Positions 1 through 5,969 of a DNA stretch of 10,827 bases are shown here, piece by piece. A program made the translations under genes and the position numbers. This DNA is from UBA12276 sp041476285 (GTDB lineage Archaea; Micrarchaeota; Micrarchaeia; Micrarchaeales; Micrarchaeaceae), in assembly GCA_041476285.1 (NCBI GenBank), contig JBGOTD010000021.1:1-10827 (forward strand). The letters are read 5' to 3'. The notes beneath the pieces were generated by a model. It had not been told where the DNA came from. It ran no database searches and worked only from the letters and a program-made list of their open reading frames with translations. Within the stretch, counting starts at the first letter, position 1. Each line of letters begins with the position of its first letter.

Positions 1-889
1 CCCACATTATCGATGGATAGACATTTCCGTAGCTGTCCATGAAAAGAGATGCCTCAAGGCTCCTTGTCCTCATCGGGCTTGAGCCCGTCCTTGCGTATTC
101 GACAAGCTTTCTCGTGAATGCAGTCTCTATAATCGGTATGACCCCGAATTCGAACTCCCTGTGCTTGAGTATCGATTCCAGTTCGCCAACCACTTCAGGA
201 TTGTTTACCTTTATGTCATCTTGAGCATTGCCGTAGTAATTGCTTGAAATTTGTGCAAGGTTTATGTGGAAGTCGTTGTATCTGAGGTCTGGTATGTCCT
301 TCTTTACCTCCTGGTAGGTTTTTTCGAACTCGCCTTTGTTGAACTTGCTGAGCGTGTAACCGAATACAAAAAACAGATTTTGGTATTCCTTCTTGAGCTC
401 CTTTAGCCTCTTGAACATTGATATTGCCCTGTCGTAGTTTCCAGGTATGCCTCGTATCTTGTCGTGAAGCTCGCGATAGCCGTCAAGGCTTACAGTTACT
501 GCAACACGTGGTATGCCCAACGACAGTATTTCCCTGAGCTTCTTCTCGACCATGTCCTGGTTGCACAATGAGTTTGTAGGCAGTGTGAGTATGTAGAGCC
601 TTTTTGATTGCTCCTTGAATGTCCTTGCTATTTCCACTATGTCGCTTCTGAGGAATGGCTCTCCTCCGGTAAGCTCGACCCACTTGAAATATGAGTTCTT
701 CTTGACAAATTCCTTTACCTCTTCTATTGTAAGCTCCCCTTTCGGCTTTATCTGCCATATGTTGCAGGTAAGGCATCTCGACTGGCACCAGTACGTTATG
801 CAGAAGTTGAGTTTATACGGCCTGTCCAGCTTTACGAAATTGCTCTTTATTGCAGTATTAGCTAAGCTCACTAATCTTTCGACTGCCAA
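1..889 (-). CDS. Radical SAM protein (partial, C-terminus beyond left edge)
   Basis: The minus-strand frame is open from a TTG at 889 to the window edge, giving 296 residues. It carries the radical SAM cluster motif CxxxCxxC (Cys35, Cys39, Cys42, in WCQSRCLTCNIW), the SAM-binding GGEP (75-78) and a SLDG strand motif (134-137), as in the MoaA/PqqE-like superfamily. These enzymes bind a 4Fe-4S cluster and cleave S-adenosylmethionine to start radical chemistry; the substrate cannot be told. The end of the visible part (DSYGNVYPSIMW) resembles the start of a SPASM-type C-terminal region, but the positions where auxiliary-cluster cysteines are expected hold Thr and Ser. The TTG start is chosen because GGTG lies 7 bases upstream and no ATG, GTG or other TTG lies in frame before it. 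It is transcribed divergently from the prenyl synthase. The family call is firm, the function unknown. Confidence 0.88.
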   Translation of the reverse strand, partial: MAVERLVSLANTAIKSNFVKLDRPYKLNFCITYWCQSRCLTCNIWQIKPKGELTIEEVKEFVKKNSYFKWVELTGGEPFLRSDIVEIARTFKEQSKRLYILTLPTNSLCNQDMVEKKLREILSLGIPRVAVTVSLDGYRELHDKIRGIPGNYDRAISMFKRLKELKKEYQNLFFVFGYTLSKFNKGEFEKTYQEVKKDIPDLRYNDFHINLAQISSNYYGNAQDDIKVNNPEVVGELESILKHREFEFGVIPIIETAFTRKLVEYARTGSSPMRTRSLEASLFMDSYGNVYPSIMW

Positions 890-896
890 GAATAAA

Positions 897-900
897 CACC
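897..900 (-). promoter_or_regulatory. GGTG ribosome binding site for the radical SAM gene
   Basis: On the minus strand GGTG stands 7 bases before the TTG at 889. It matches the archaeal 16S rRNA 3' end and decides in favour of this non-ATG start. Confidence 0.6.
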
Positions 901-910
901 TACTATAGGT

Positions 911-937
911 ATAGTTTTAATAATATTTAAATATAAC
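911..937. promoter_or_regulatory. Divergent AT-rich promoter region with TATA-like boxes
   Basis: The only gap between the divergent radical SAM and prenyl synthase genes is 64 bases. Its centre is very AT-rich. On the plus strand TTTAAATATA (926-935) is centred about 24 bases before the ATG at 954, which would give a nearly leaderless transcript. On the minus strand a TTAAATATTATTAAAA stretch overlaps it and would serve the radical SAM gene with a leader just long enough to hold its GGTG. The two core promoters seem to overlap, so they may compete. This is read by eye only. Confidence 0.5.
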
Positions 938-953
938 GGTGTTATAGCAGTCG

Positions 954-2039
954 ATGGTTAACATGGAAAGGGAGGAGATTGTCAATTACATCAAGAGCCG
1001 TGCCATAGAGGTAGATAAGAAGATAAATGAGTACCTTACCGACAAGACCTCAGTAAGATATCTTGAGAAGCTCCTAGGAAGAAGCGGCTATGAATATGAT
1101 CCTAAAGCAATAGAAAGGGCAGTGATATTGCCTGCAAAATACCTTCTGGAGCTTGGCGGAAAGAGGTGGAGGCCTGTACTGATGCTTACAGTAATAGACG
1201 CCCTTGGAAAGAATTCCAACGATTACATAGAATTTTCCATGATACCGGAAATAATACACAATGCGACCCTGATACATGACGACATAGAGGACAGTTCCGA
1301 AGTAAGACGAGGAGCTCCAGCAGTACACAAGAAATACGGGATTGATATCGCACTTAACCTTGGGGACTTCATGTTCTTTTTCCCGATAGTTGCATTGCTG
1401 GACAGCAAAAAACTTACAGATAAAACAAAGATAAGATTGTTGGATGTTTACCAGAGGGAGATGCTCAAGGTCACCATAGGCCAGGCAACCGACATAGCAT
1501 GGCATAATTTTCTGGTCGACCCGCTCAAGGTCTCAGAAAGCGAATATCTCCAGATGACATATTCAAAGACAGGCGTACTTTCGAGCATGGCTGCAAAGCT
1601 CGGAGCAGTGCTGGGCGGAGGCGATGATAAAATGGTCCAGGCGCTTGGCAACTTTGGCGCAAGTATTGGAGTTGCTTTCCAGCTACAGGACGATCTTCTT
1701 AATGTAACCGAAAGCGGAGTTTCTGAGAGCAAGGGGGGCGTAGGAGAGGACATTACAGAAGGCAAGATAACATTATTGGTCATTCGCACGCTATCAAAAG
1801 CAAACGAGGGCGACAGAAAAAGACTTGTAGAGATTCTTGAATTGCACACTACGGACAGAAAGCTGATAAAAGAGGCGATAGTGATATTGAATAAGTACGG
1901 TGCAATTGATTATGCTAAAAATCTAGAGGAGAAGCTTGTCAAAGATGCATGGAAGAATGTGGATAAGATGCTTCCTGATTCCAATGCAAAGGGAATCCTT
2001 AAATCAATGACCGAGTTCCTGATAAACAGGTCGATATAG
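954..2039 (+). CDS. Polyprenyl (geranylgeranyl-type) diphosphate synthase
   Basis: This 361-residue protein is a trans-isoprenyl diphosphate synthase. The family condenses isopentenyl diphosphate onto allylic diphosphates; in archaea the product, usually geranylgeranyl diphosphate, feeds ether-lipid synthesis. In order it shows GGKRWRP (68-74), the first aspartate-rich motif DDIED (109-113) followed by RRG, GQATDIAW (176-183), a KT pair (205-206), the second aspartate-rich motif DDLLN (246-250) and GK (270-271). The residues four and five places before the first motif are Thr105 and Ala104; a small residue at the fifth place can allow longer chains in this family, so the product length is uncertain. 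It is slightly longer than the usual 320-330 residues. ATG 954 is used; an in-frame ATG at 963 is an alternative. A GGTG at 938-941 is 12 bases upstream, rather far. It ends 4 bases from the convergent Nudix gene. Confidence 0.93.
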   Translation: MVNMEREEIVNYIKSRAIEVDKKINEYLTDKTSVRYLEKLLGRSGYEYDPKAIERAVILPAKYLLELGGKRWRPVLMLTVIDALGKNSNDYIEFSMIPEIIHNATLIHDDIEDSSEVRRGAPAVHKKYGIDIALNLGDFMFFFPIVALLDSKKLTDKTKIRLLDVYQREMLKVTIGQATDIAWHNFLVDPLKVSESEYLQMTYSKTGVLSSMAAKLGAVLGGGDDKMVQALGNFGASIGVAFQLQDDLLNVTESGVSESKGGVGEDITEGKITLLVIRTLSKANEGDRKRLVEILELHTTDRKLIKEAIVILNKYGAIDYAKNLEEKLVKDAWKNVDKMLPDSNAKGILKSMTEFLINRSI

Positions 2040-2043
2040 CATT

Positions 2044-2556
2044 CTATGATTTGTTTACGAATCTTTTATAGTAAAGTATTGCAAGTATTGTTTTTGCGTC
2101 TGTAATTCTTCCTGATTTTATAAATTTTAATGCGTTGTCCAAACGCATCTCCTTTGTTATGATGTCCTCGTCTTTATCCAGCGATATTTTTCCTTTGCTT
2201 AGGCCCTCTGCAAGATATAGGTATTCCTTTTTGTTTATTATTCCAGGAGTTGGATAAAAGTAAATCAGAAATTTCATTTTCTTTGCTATGAATCCGGTTT
2301 CTTCTTCAAGTTCCCTTCTTGCCGCCTGCAAAGGCGTTTCGTTTTTTTCTATGTGTCCCGCAGGAATCTCGTATATCTTTTTGTCTATTGCAATCCTGTA
2401 CTGCTCCTCTAGCAATATGTAGCCGTTCTTGGTTATTGGTAGTACTGCAACAGTGTTTGGCTCTTTTATAATATAGGATTTTACCTTTCTGTCTCTTATT
2501 TTCGACGTAATTTCCTCTACTCTAAAAACCTTATTTTTATGCAATGTTCTCCGCAT
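2044..2556 (-). CDS. Nudix hydrolase, ADP-ribose pyrophosphatase-like
   Basis: A 170-residue Nudix hydrolase. The complete Nudix box runs from Gly67 to Phe89 with the pattern Gx5Ex7RELxEExGF (Glu73, Arg81, Glu82, Glu85, Glu86), the metal-binding helix that cleaves nucleoside diphosphates linked to another group. The preceding EIPAG (63-67) and the proline-rich YPTPG after the box (101-105) are typical of the ADP-ribose/ADP-sugar pyrophosphatase branch, so hydrolysis of ADP-ribose to AMP and ribose 5-phosphate is the best guess; exact substrate is inference. The start ATG at 2556 has GGTG 8 bases upstream (2565-2568). It lies 61 bases after the membrane gene on the same strand, with a hairpin between, so it may be the last gene of the hydrogenase transcript or have its own promoter. 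Its 3' end almost abuts the convergent prenyl synthase. Confidence 0.93.
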   Translation of the reverse strand: MRRTLHKNKVFRVEEITSKIRDRKVKSYIIKEPNTVAVLPITKNGYILLEEQYRIAIDKKIYEIPAGHIEKNETPLQAARRELEEETGFIAKKMKFLIYFYPTPGIINKKEYLYLAEGLSKGKISLDKDEDIITKEMRLDNALKFIKSGRITDAKTILAILYYKRFVNKS

Positions 2557-2590
2557 TTATAACGCACCACAATTTTTTTAAGTCAAGACC

Positions 2591-2614
2591 GTTCAGATTT
2601 TGGAAAATCTGAAC
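2591..2614. repeat. Perfect inverted repeat / hairpin (10-bp stem, 4-base loop)
   Basis: GTTCAGATTT (2591-2600), TGGA, AAATCTGAAC (2605-2614) form a perfect 10-base-pair palindrome. It begins 3 bases after the TAG stop of the upstream membrane protein gene and lies before the Nudix gene. No run of T follows on the minus strand, so it is not a classical terminator. An mRNA 3'-end stabiliser, a processing site or a protein-binding operator are possible. The same decamer recurs once at 4429-4438. Confidence 0.75.
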
Positions 2615-2617
2615 CTG

Positions 2618-3190
2618 CTATTGCTTTAGCCCTAAATTGATATGCTTCTTACCTTCTTGTAACACTAATCCTGCGCCTCCGCCAATCAGCGCGGTTGCAA
2701 GTTGCAGAATCCCCATTGCAGTAAGAAATACTGCTGGCAAAAAGCCGAAGCTAAATAGGACAAACGCCGCAAGAAAGAGGAAACCCGCCTTTGCTCCTGC
2801 TCCGATTCCCAAAGAAACTATCCTGTTCTTTTTCATTGACAAGGTAAGTTTCTTCATTGTAAAGACAAGGATTGAGTTGCCAATCCATATAAAAGGTATC
2901 ATAATCAATAGAGCACTTGATGCGACTCCGAATAGCATTCCGGTTGCGTATGCACCTATGGATGGCAGTAATATAACCGGCAGAAGCCGTTTTCCCCTAA
3001 GATTGAGTGCAGCTAAAACCAATGCACAGTTGACCACGCTCCCTACAAGAAGCTGTGGGGCGCCCAGAACAAAAGGAATGGCAAAGGCAATCGCAGCATA
3101 AATTACCATCTCGACATATTCCTGCACATGCGACAGCGAGTATTCCTGCTTGAAGAAAGAAACAGGTATTGATGTATATTCGAATTCCAT
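2618..3190 (-). CDS. Small multi-spanning membrane protein, hydrogenase-linked
   Basis: A 190-residue, very hydrophobic protein with about six predicted membrane helices (roughly 26-44, 46-62, 69-89, 92-112, 124-147 and 149-172), a short polar N-terminus and a basic C-terminal tail. Basic residues (RGKR at 65-68; MKK and MKKNR between 112 and 123) lie in the loops. Size and helix number recall substrate-binding S components of ECF-type transporters, but I see no diagnostic motif, so this is only a resemblance. It has a single cysteine (55) and two histidines, so it is unlikely to hold haem or iron-sulfur clusters. The ATG follows the stop codon of the hydrogenase by 4 bases (AAGTGAGCGATG), which implies co-transcription and probably coupled translation. 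A role as membrane anchor or partner of the hydrogenase is inference from linkage. Confidence 0.8.
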   Translation of the reverse strand: MEFEYTSIPVSFFKQEYSLSHVQEYVEMVIYAAIAFAIPFVLGAPQLLVGSVVNCALVLAALNLRGKRLLPVILLPSIGAYATGMLFGVASSALLIMIPFIWIGNSILVFTMKKLTLSMKKNRIVSLGIGAGAKAGFLFLAAFVLFSFGFLPAVFLTAMGILQLATALIGGGAGLVLQEGKKHINLGLKQ

Positions 3191-3194
3191 TCGC

Positions 3195-4367
3195 TCACTT
3201 TTTTATCGGCTCGTGCGCCTTCCATGTGATATTAGACAGGTGGAGCAGCTTTTTCGCCTTCTCGCCACCTACCTCTCCGAGGAACTCACGATAAAGTTGC
3301 GTTGCTGCCGGGTTCTGCCCCGAATCAGAGTATCCGGCTTTCTCTCCGAGAGAGTAAAGCCCCTTCCTTCGCTTCTCTATTATTTCAGGAGTTGCAGGCG
3401 GCTGCCCTGCTCCGCCAATGCATCCGCCCCTGCAGTTCATGACTTCTATGAAATGATACTGTTCGCGTAGTTCCCTGTCCTTCAGTACAGGCTCGGCGTT
3501 CTGCACCCCGTCAATCACAAGCATCTTCATCTGTTTTCCGTCCATCTCGAATTTTATCTCCCGCGTATTCTGATAACCTCGCAATTCGCTTATCTCCGGC
3601 TCTGTAAGCGCCTTGTTGTGCCGACGCGCATGATACCTCAACGTTGCCTCCGAAACCCCGCCGCTGACTCCGAACAGCCTCGCCGCACCGGAAGACGGGC
3701 CTAGCAACATATCGAAATCGCTCTTAGGGCAGTCCTTAAGATATATGCCCTTCGACTTGAGGAGTTGAGCAGTCTCAACCGTTGTAAGCACAAGGTCTAC
3801 CACTTGTAGGTTTCCGTCAAGAAGCAGCTCTGGCTTCTCGGCTTCCAATTTTTTCACTAGGCACGGCATTGCCGCAACCGAATATATGTTCTTCGGGTCT
3901 ATGGATTGCTTCGCCGCAAAATAGGTCTTGATAAGAGTCCCCATAGTTTCCATGGGGCTCTTCGTGCTCGCCATGTTTTTCTCCCTAAGCTCGGGAAAGT
4001 CTCGCTCAAGGTCTACGACGAATCCCGGACAGCAGGAGTTCGTGAGAGGAAATGGGCCGCCTTTAGCGAGCCGCTGCTCAAGCTCCGCATCTTCCTCCAT
4101 CACGACTATGTCAGCCGCGAATGTAGTATCAAATACGAAATCAAAACCCAGCTTCCTGAATGCCCCTATGAGCTTGTTTGTAAGCGGCGTTCCGGGCTCG
4201 TATCCAAAAAGCTCTCCTATTGCAACGCGCACCGAGGGAGCCATCTGAATGACTTTCACAATGCTTTTGTCTGTAAGCACCTTCTCAAGTTGTACGGTGT
4301 CCATGATATCGCCGGTTCTTATTTTCTTAACACTTGTCATATTAATAAACATTCTTCTTGGCATCAA
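3195..4367 (-). CDS. hydA: [FeFe]-hydrogenase catalytic (H-cluster) domain protein, minimal form
   Basis: Soluble protein of up to 390 residues consisting almost only of the [FeFe]-hydrogenase H domain, which interconverts protons plus electrons and H2. Numbering from TTG 4367, the three H-cluster signatures are TNSCCPGF (Cys112, Cys113), MPCLVKK (Cys169, Lys172) and EVMNCRGGCIGGAGQP (Met310, Cys312, Cys316). These match the four cluster ligands, the proton-transfer cysteine and conserved Lys and Met of clostridial enzymes. Glu92, Glu95 and Ser137 match the proton relay. FGVSGGVSEA (232-241) and the C-terminal small-subunit-like LYREFLG...KAKKLLH (358-376) are also present. There is no N-terminal ferredoxin-like domain, so electrons must come straight from a partner. 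TTG 4367 and ATG 4364, 4352, 4340 or 4304 are all possible starts; the domain proper begins near residue 22. About half its Arg codons are CGN, unlike its neighbours. Maturation genes are not in the window. Confidence 0.92.
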   Translation of the reverse strand: MMPRRMFINMTSVKKIRTGDIMDTVQLEKVLTDKSIVKVIQMAPSVRVAIGELFGYEPGTPLTNKLIGAFRKLGFDFVFDTTFAADIVVMEEDAELEQRLAKGGPFPLTNSCCPGFVVDLERDFPELREKNMASTKSPMETMGTLIKTYFAAKQSIDPKNIYSVAAMPCLVKKLEAEKPELLLDGNLQVVDLVLTTVETAQLLKSKGIYLKDCPKSDFDMLLGPSSGAARLFGVSGGVSEATLRYHARRHNKALTEPEISELRGYQNTREIKFEMDGKQMKMLVIDGVQNAEPVLKDRELREQYHFIEVMNCRGGCIGGAGQPPATPEIIEKRRKGLYSLGEKAGYSDSGQNPAATQLYREFLGEVGGEKAKKLLHLSNITWKAHEPIKK

Positions 4368-4370
4368 ACT

Positions 4371-4382
4371 ATTAATTTAAGA
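4371..4382 (-). promoter_or_regulatory. Putative TATA box of the hydrogenase unit
   Basis: On the minus strand CTTAAATTAAT is centred near 4376. A transcript starting about 26 bases downstream would begin near 4350, so the leaderless start ATG 4352 or the ATG at 4340 would fit better than TTG 4367 or ATG 4364. Judged by eye. Confidence 0.4.
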
Positions 4383-4468
4383 TATCAACAATCCCGATCG
4401 CCACTAATTATCTTCCTTGGGGCGCCCAGTTCAGATTTACTTCTGCTTGTTTAGGCATTGAATTGAAG

Positions 4469-4554
4469 TGCAGGGAGAGAGATTTGAACTCTCGAACCCG
4501 CTAAGGGAATGAGCCCTAAACCCATCGCATTTGGCCAAGCTTTGCTATCCCTGC
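4469..4554 (-). tRNA. tRNA-Leu (anticodon UAG)
   Basis: An 86-base class II tRNA. The acceptor stem pairs GCAGGGA (4554-4548) with TCCCTGC (4476-4470), and the discriminator base at 4469 is A; CCA is not encoded. The D arm contains the conserved GG. The anticodon stem ATGGG/CTCAT, with one G-T pair, encloses the seven-base loop TTTAGGG, giving anticodon UAG, which reads CUA and other CUN leucine codons. A long variable arm (CCC...GGG) and a T arm GAGAG-TTCAAAT-CTCTC follow. The loop is seven bases, so there is no intron at the usual 37/38 site. It lies upstream of the hydrogenase on the same strand and diverges from serS. Confidence 0.95.
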
Positions 4555-4576
4555 ATAAGTTTAATTTTAGCATCTA

Positions 4577-4588
4577 AGATTAAAATAC
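4577..4588 (-). promoter_or_regulatory. Putative TATA box of the tRNA-Leu gene
   Basis: TATTTTAATCTT on the minus strand is centred about 28 bases before the 5' end of the tRNA, the usual archaeal spacing. Confidence 0.45.
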
Positions 4589-4613
4589 ATTGTATTCTCG
4601 TCATGAACAGATA

Positions 4614-4622
4614 ATTTATAAT
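4614..4622 (+). promoter_or_regulatory. Putative TATA box of the serS-aRF1 operon
   Basis: ATTTATAAT is centred near 4618. A start site about 26 bases on, near 4644, would leave a leader of about 16 bases before the ATG at 4661, which shows no clear GGTG element. Confidence 0.45.
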
Positions 4623-4660
4623 CTTTTAGATGATAAGGATAGTTAGTATATGGTATATTC

Positions 4661-5959
4661 ATGCTTACTACAAAGTACGTCAGGGACAATATCGATGAGA
4701 TAAGGGAATCGCTTGATAGAAGGAAAAGCGACTATCCGATAGACAAGCTGCTTGACCTGGACAAGAAATGGAGAGAACAAAAAACAGAACTGCAGGAGCT
4801 CCAGTCAAAACACAACAAGGCAAGCATAGAGATAGCAGAGCTTAAGAAAAGCGGCAAGGAGGTAAAGGAAAAGATAAAATCGCTTGCTTTCCTTAAGGAT
4901 AACATCGAGGATCTTGAAAAGGGTCTTACAAATCAGGAGAAGGAGATTGATAAGCTGCTCTGGAATATGCCGAATGTGCTTGACAAAGTGGTGCCTTACG
5001 GGGAAAGCGAGGAGCAGAATGTTGAGATAAGAAAGTGGGGTAAGATAGAAAAGGGCAGAAAAAGCGGCGGTCACGAGGAGATACTCAAAAAACTTGGTCT
5101 TCTGGAAATAGAACAGGCATCCGTCGTGTCTGGTGCGAGATTTTACTATCTGAAGGGCGACCTTGCTCTGCTGGAGCAAGCGCTTATAAGATTCGGAATA
5201 GACGAGATGGTGAAGAAGGGATACACACTTGTGGCACCTCCCGTGATGCTGAAGAAGGAATTTTACAAAGGTGCAACCGCACTGGGAGACTTTGAGGAGC
5301 TTCTTTACAAAGTGGCTGACCCAAAAGAGGCAGACACCAAAGAAGATTACGAGAAAACTGACGAGGACCTATTCCTGATAGGCACATCAGAGCATTCAAT
5401 AGCCGCGTTGCACGCCAACCAGACGCTCAACGCCAGTGAGCTTCCAAAGAAATACGTAGGGATAAGCCCATGCTTCAGGAGGGAGGCAGGATCAAGGAGC
5501 AAGGACACGAAAGGAATATTCAGGGTGCACCACTTCTACAAGGTCGAGCAATACATATTCTGCAAGCCAGAAGATTCAAAGAAATATTTCGATGAATTGT
5601 TTTCCAATGCGGAGAGCATATACCAGAAGCTCAATATCCCTTACAGGGTTCTTGAATTCTGCACCGGAGGGATAGGCACTGTCGCCTCTAGGAAGAATGA
5701 CATAGAATTGTACCTTTATGGCCAGAAGACATACAGGGAGATAGCTTCCTGCTCAAACTGCACGGATTGGCAGAGCTCAAGGCTCAACATAAAATACGAG
5801 GAGAAAGGGGAGCGAAAGCACGTGCATACACTGAACTGCACCGCAATACCGACCACAAGGGCGCTTGTTGCCATAGCTGAAAACTATCTCAATGAAAATG
5901 GCACTATTACCGTTCCTGATGTGCTTGTACCTTACATCGGCAAGAAGACAATAGGATAG
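4661..5959 (+). CDS. serS: Seryl-tRNA synthetase
   Basis: Class II synthetase of 432 residues that charges tRNA-Ser with serine in the cytoplasm. It has the standard layout of the common bacterial/eukaryal/archaeal type rather than the rare methanogen type: an N-terminal helical hairpin of charged coiled coil (about 30-105) that grips the long variable arm of tRNA-Ser, then the catalytic core. In the core are a motif 1 region (about 158-197), the serine-binding TSE (242-244), motif 2 starting PCFRREAGS (270-278) and motif 3 with TTRALVAIAENY (398-409). The length is normal. The ATG at 4661 matches the typical N-terminus with IDEIRESL close behind. A 10-base gap separates it from the aRF1 coding region, so the two translation genes share a transcript. 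Confidence 0.97.
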   Translation: MLTTKYVRDNIDEIRESLDRRKSDYPIDKLLDLDKKWREQKTELQELQSKHNKASIEIAELKKSGKEVKEKIKSLAFLKDNIEDLEKGLTNQEKEIDKLLWNMPNVLDKVVPYGESEEQNVEIRKWGKIEKGRKSGGHEEILKKLGLLEIEQASVVSGARFYYLKGDLALLEQALIRFGIDEMVKKGYTLVAPPVMLKKEFYKGATALGDFEELLYKVADPKEADTKEDYEKTDEDLFLIGTSEHSIAALHANQTLNASELPKKYVGISPCFRREAGSRSKDTKGIFRVHHFYKVEQYIFCKPEDSKKYFDELFSNAESIYQKLNIPYRVLEFCTGGIGTVASRKNDIELYLYGQKTYREIASCSNCTDWQSSRLNIKYEEKGERKHVHTLNCTAIPTTRALVAIAENYLNENGTITVPDVLVPYIGKKTIG

Positions 5960-5960
5960 C

Positions 5961-5964
5961 GGTG
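5961..5964 (+). promoter_or_regulatory. GGTG ribosome binding site before a CTG start of aRF1
   Basis: GGTG is followed by five bases and then CTG at 5970, in frame with aRF1. The first in-frame ATG, at 6000, has no comparable element before it. This site supports initiation upstream of that ATG. Confidence 0.5.
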
Positions 5965-5969
5965 CTTAT

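Noticed and set aside
483..788. A 101-codon minus-strand frame inside the radical SAM gene
   Set aside because: It is an out-of-frame shadow: the frame with CxxxCxxC and GGEP motifs covers the same bases without stops.
2618..3190. Calling the six-helix protein a vitamin (ECF S component) transporter
   Set aside because: Only size and helix number agree; no substrate motif and no energising-module genes are seen, so the function is left open.
4469..4660. Possible attachment site or integrase remnant at the tRNA-Leu gene
   Set aside because: No duplicated tRNA 3' end and no integrase fragment are visible within the window; the tRNA is intact.
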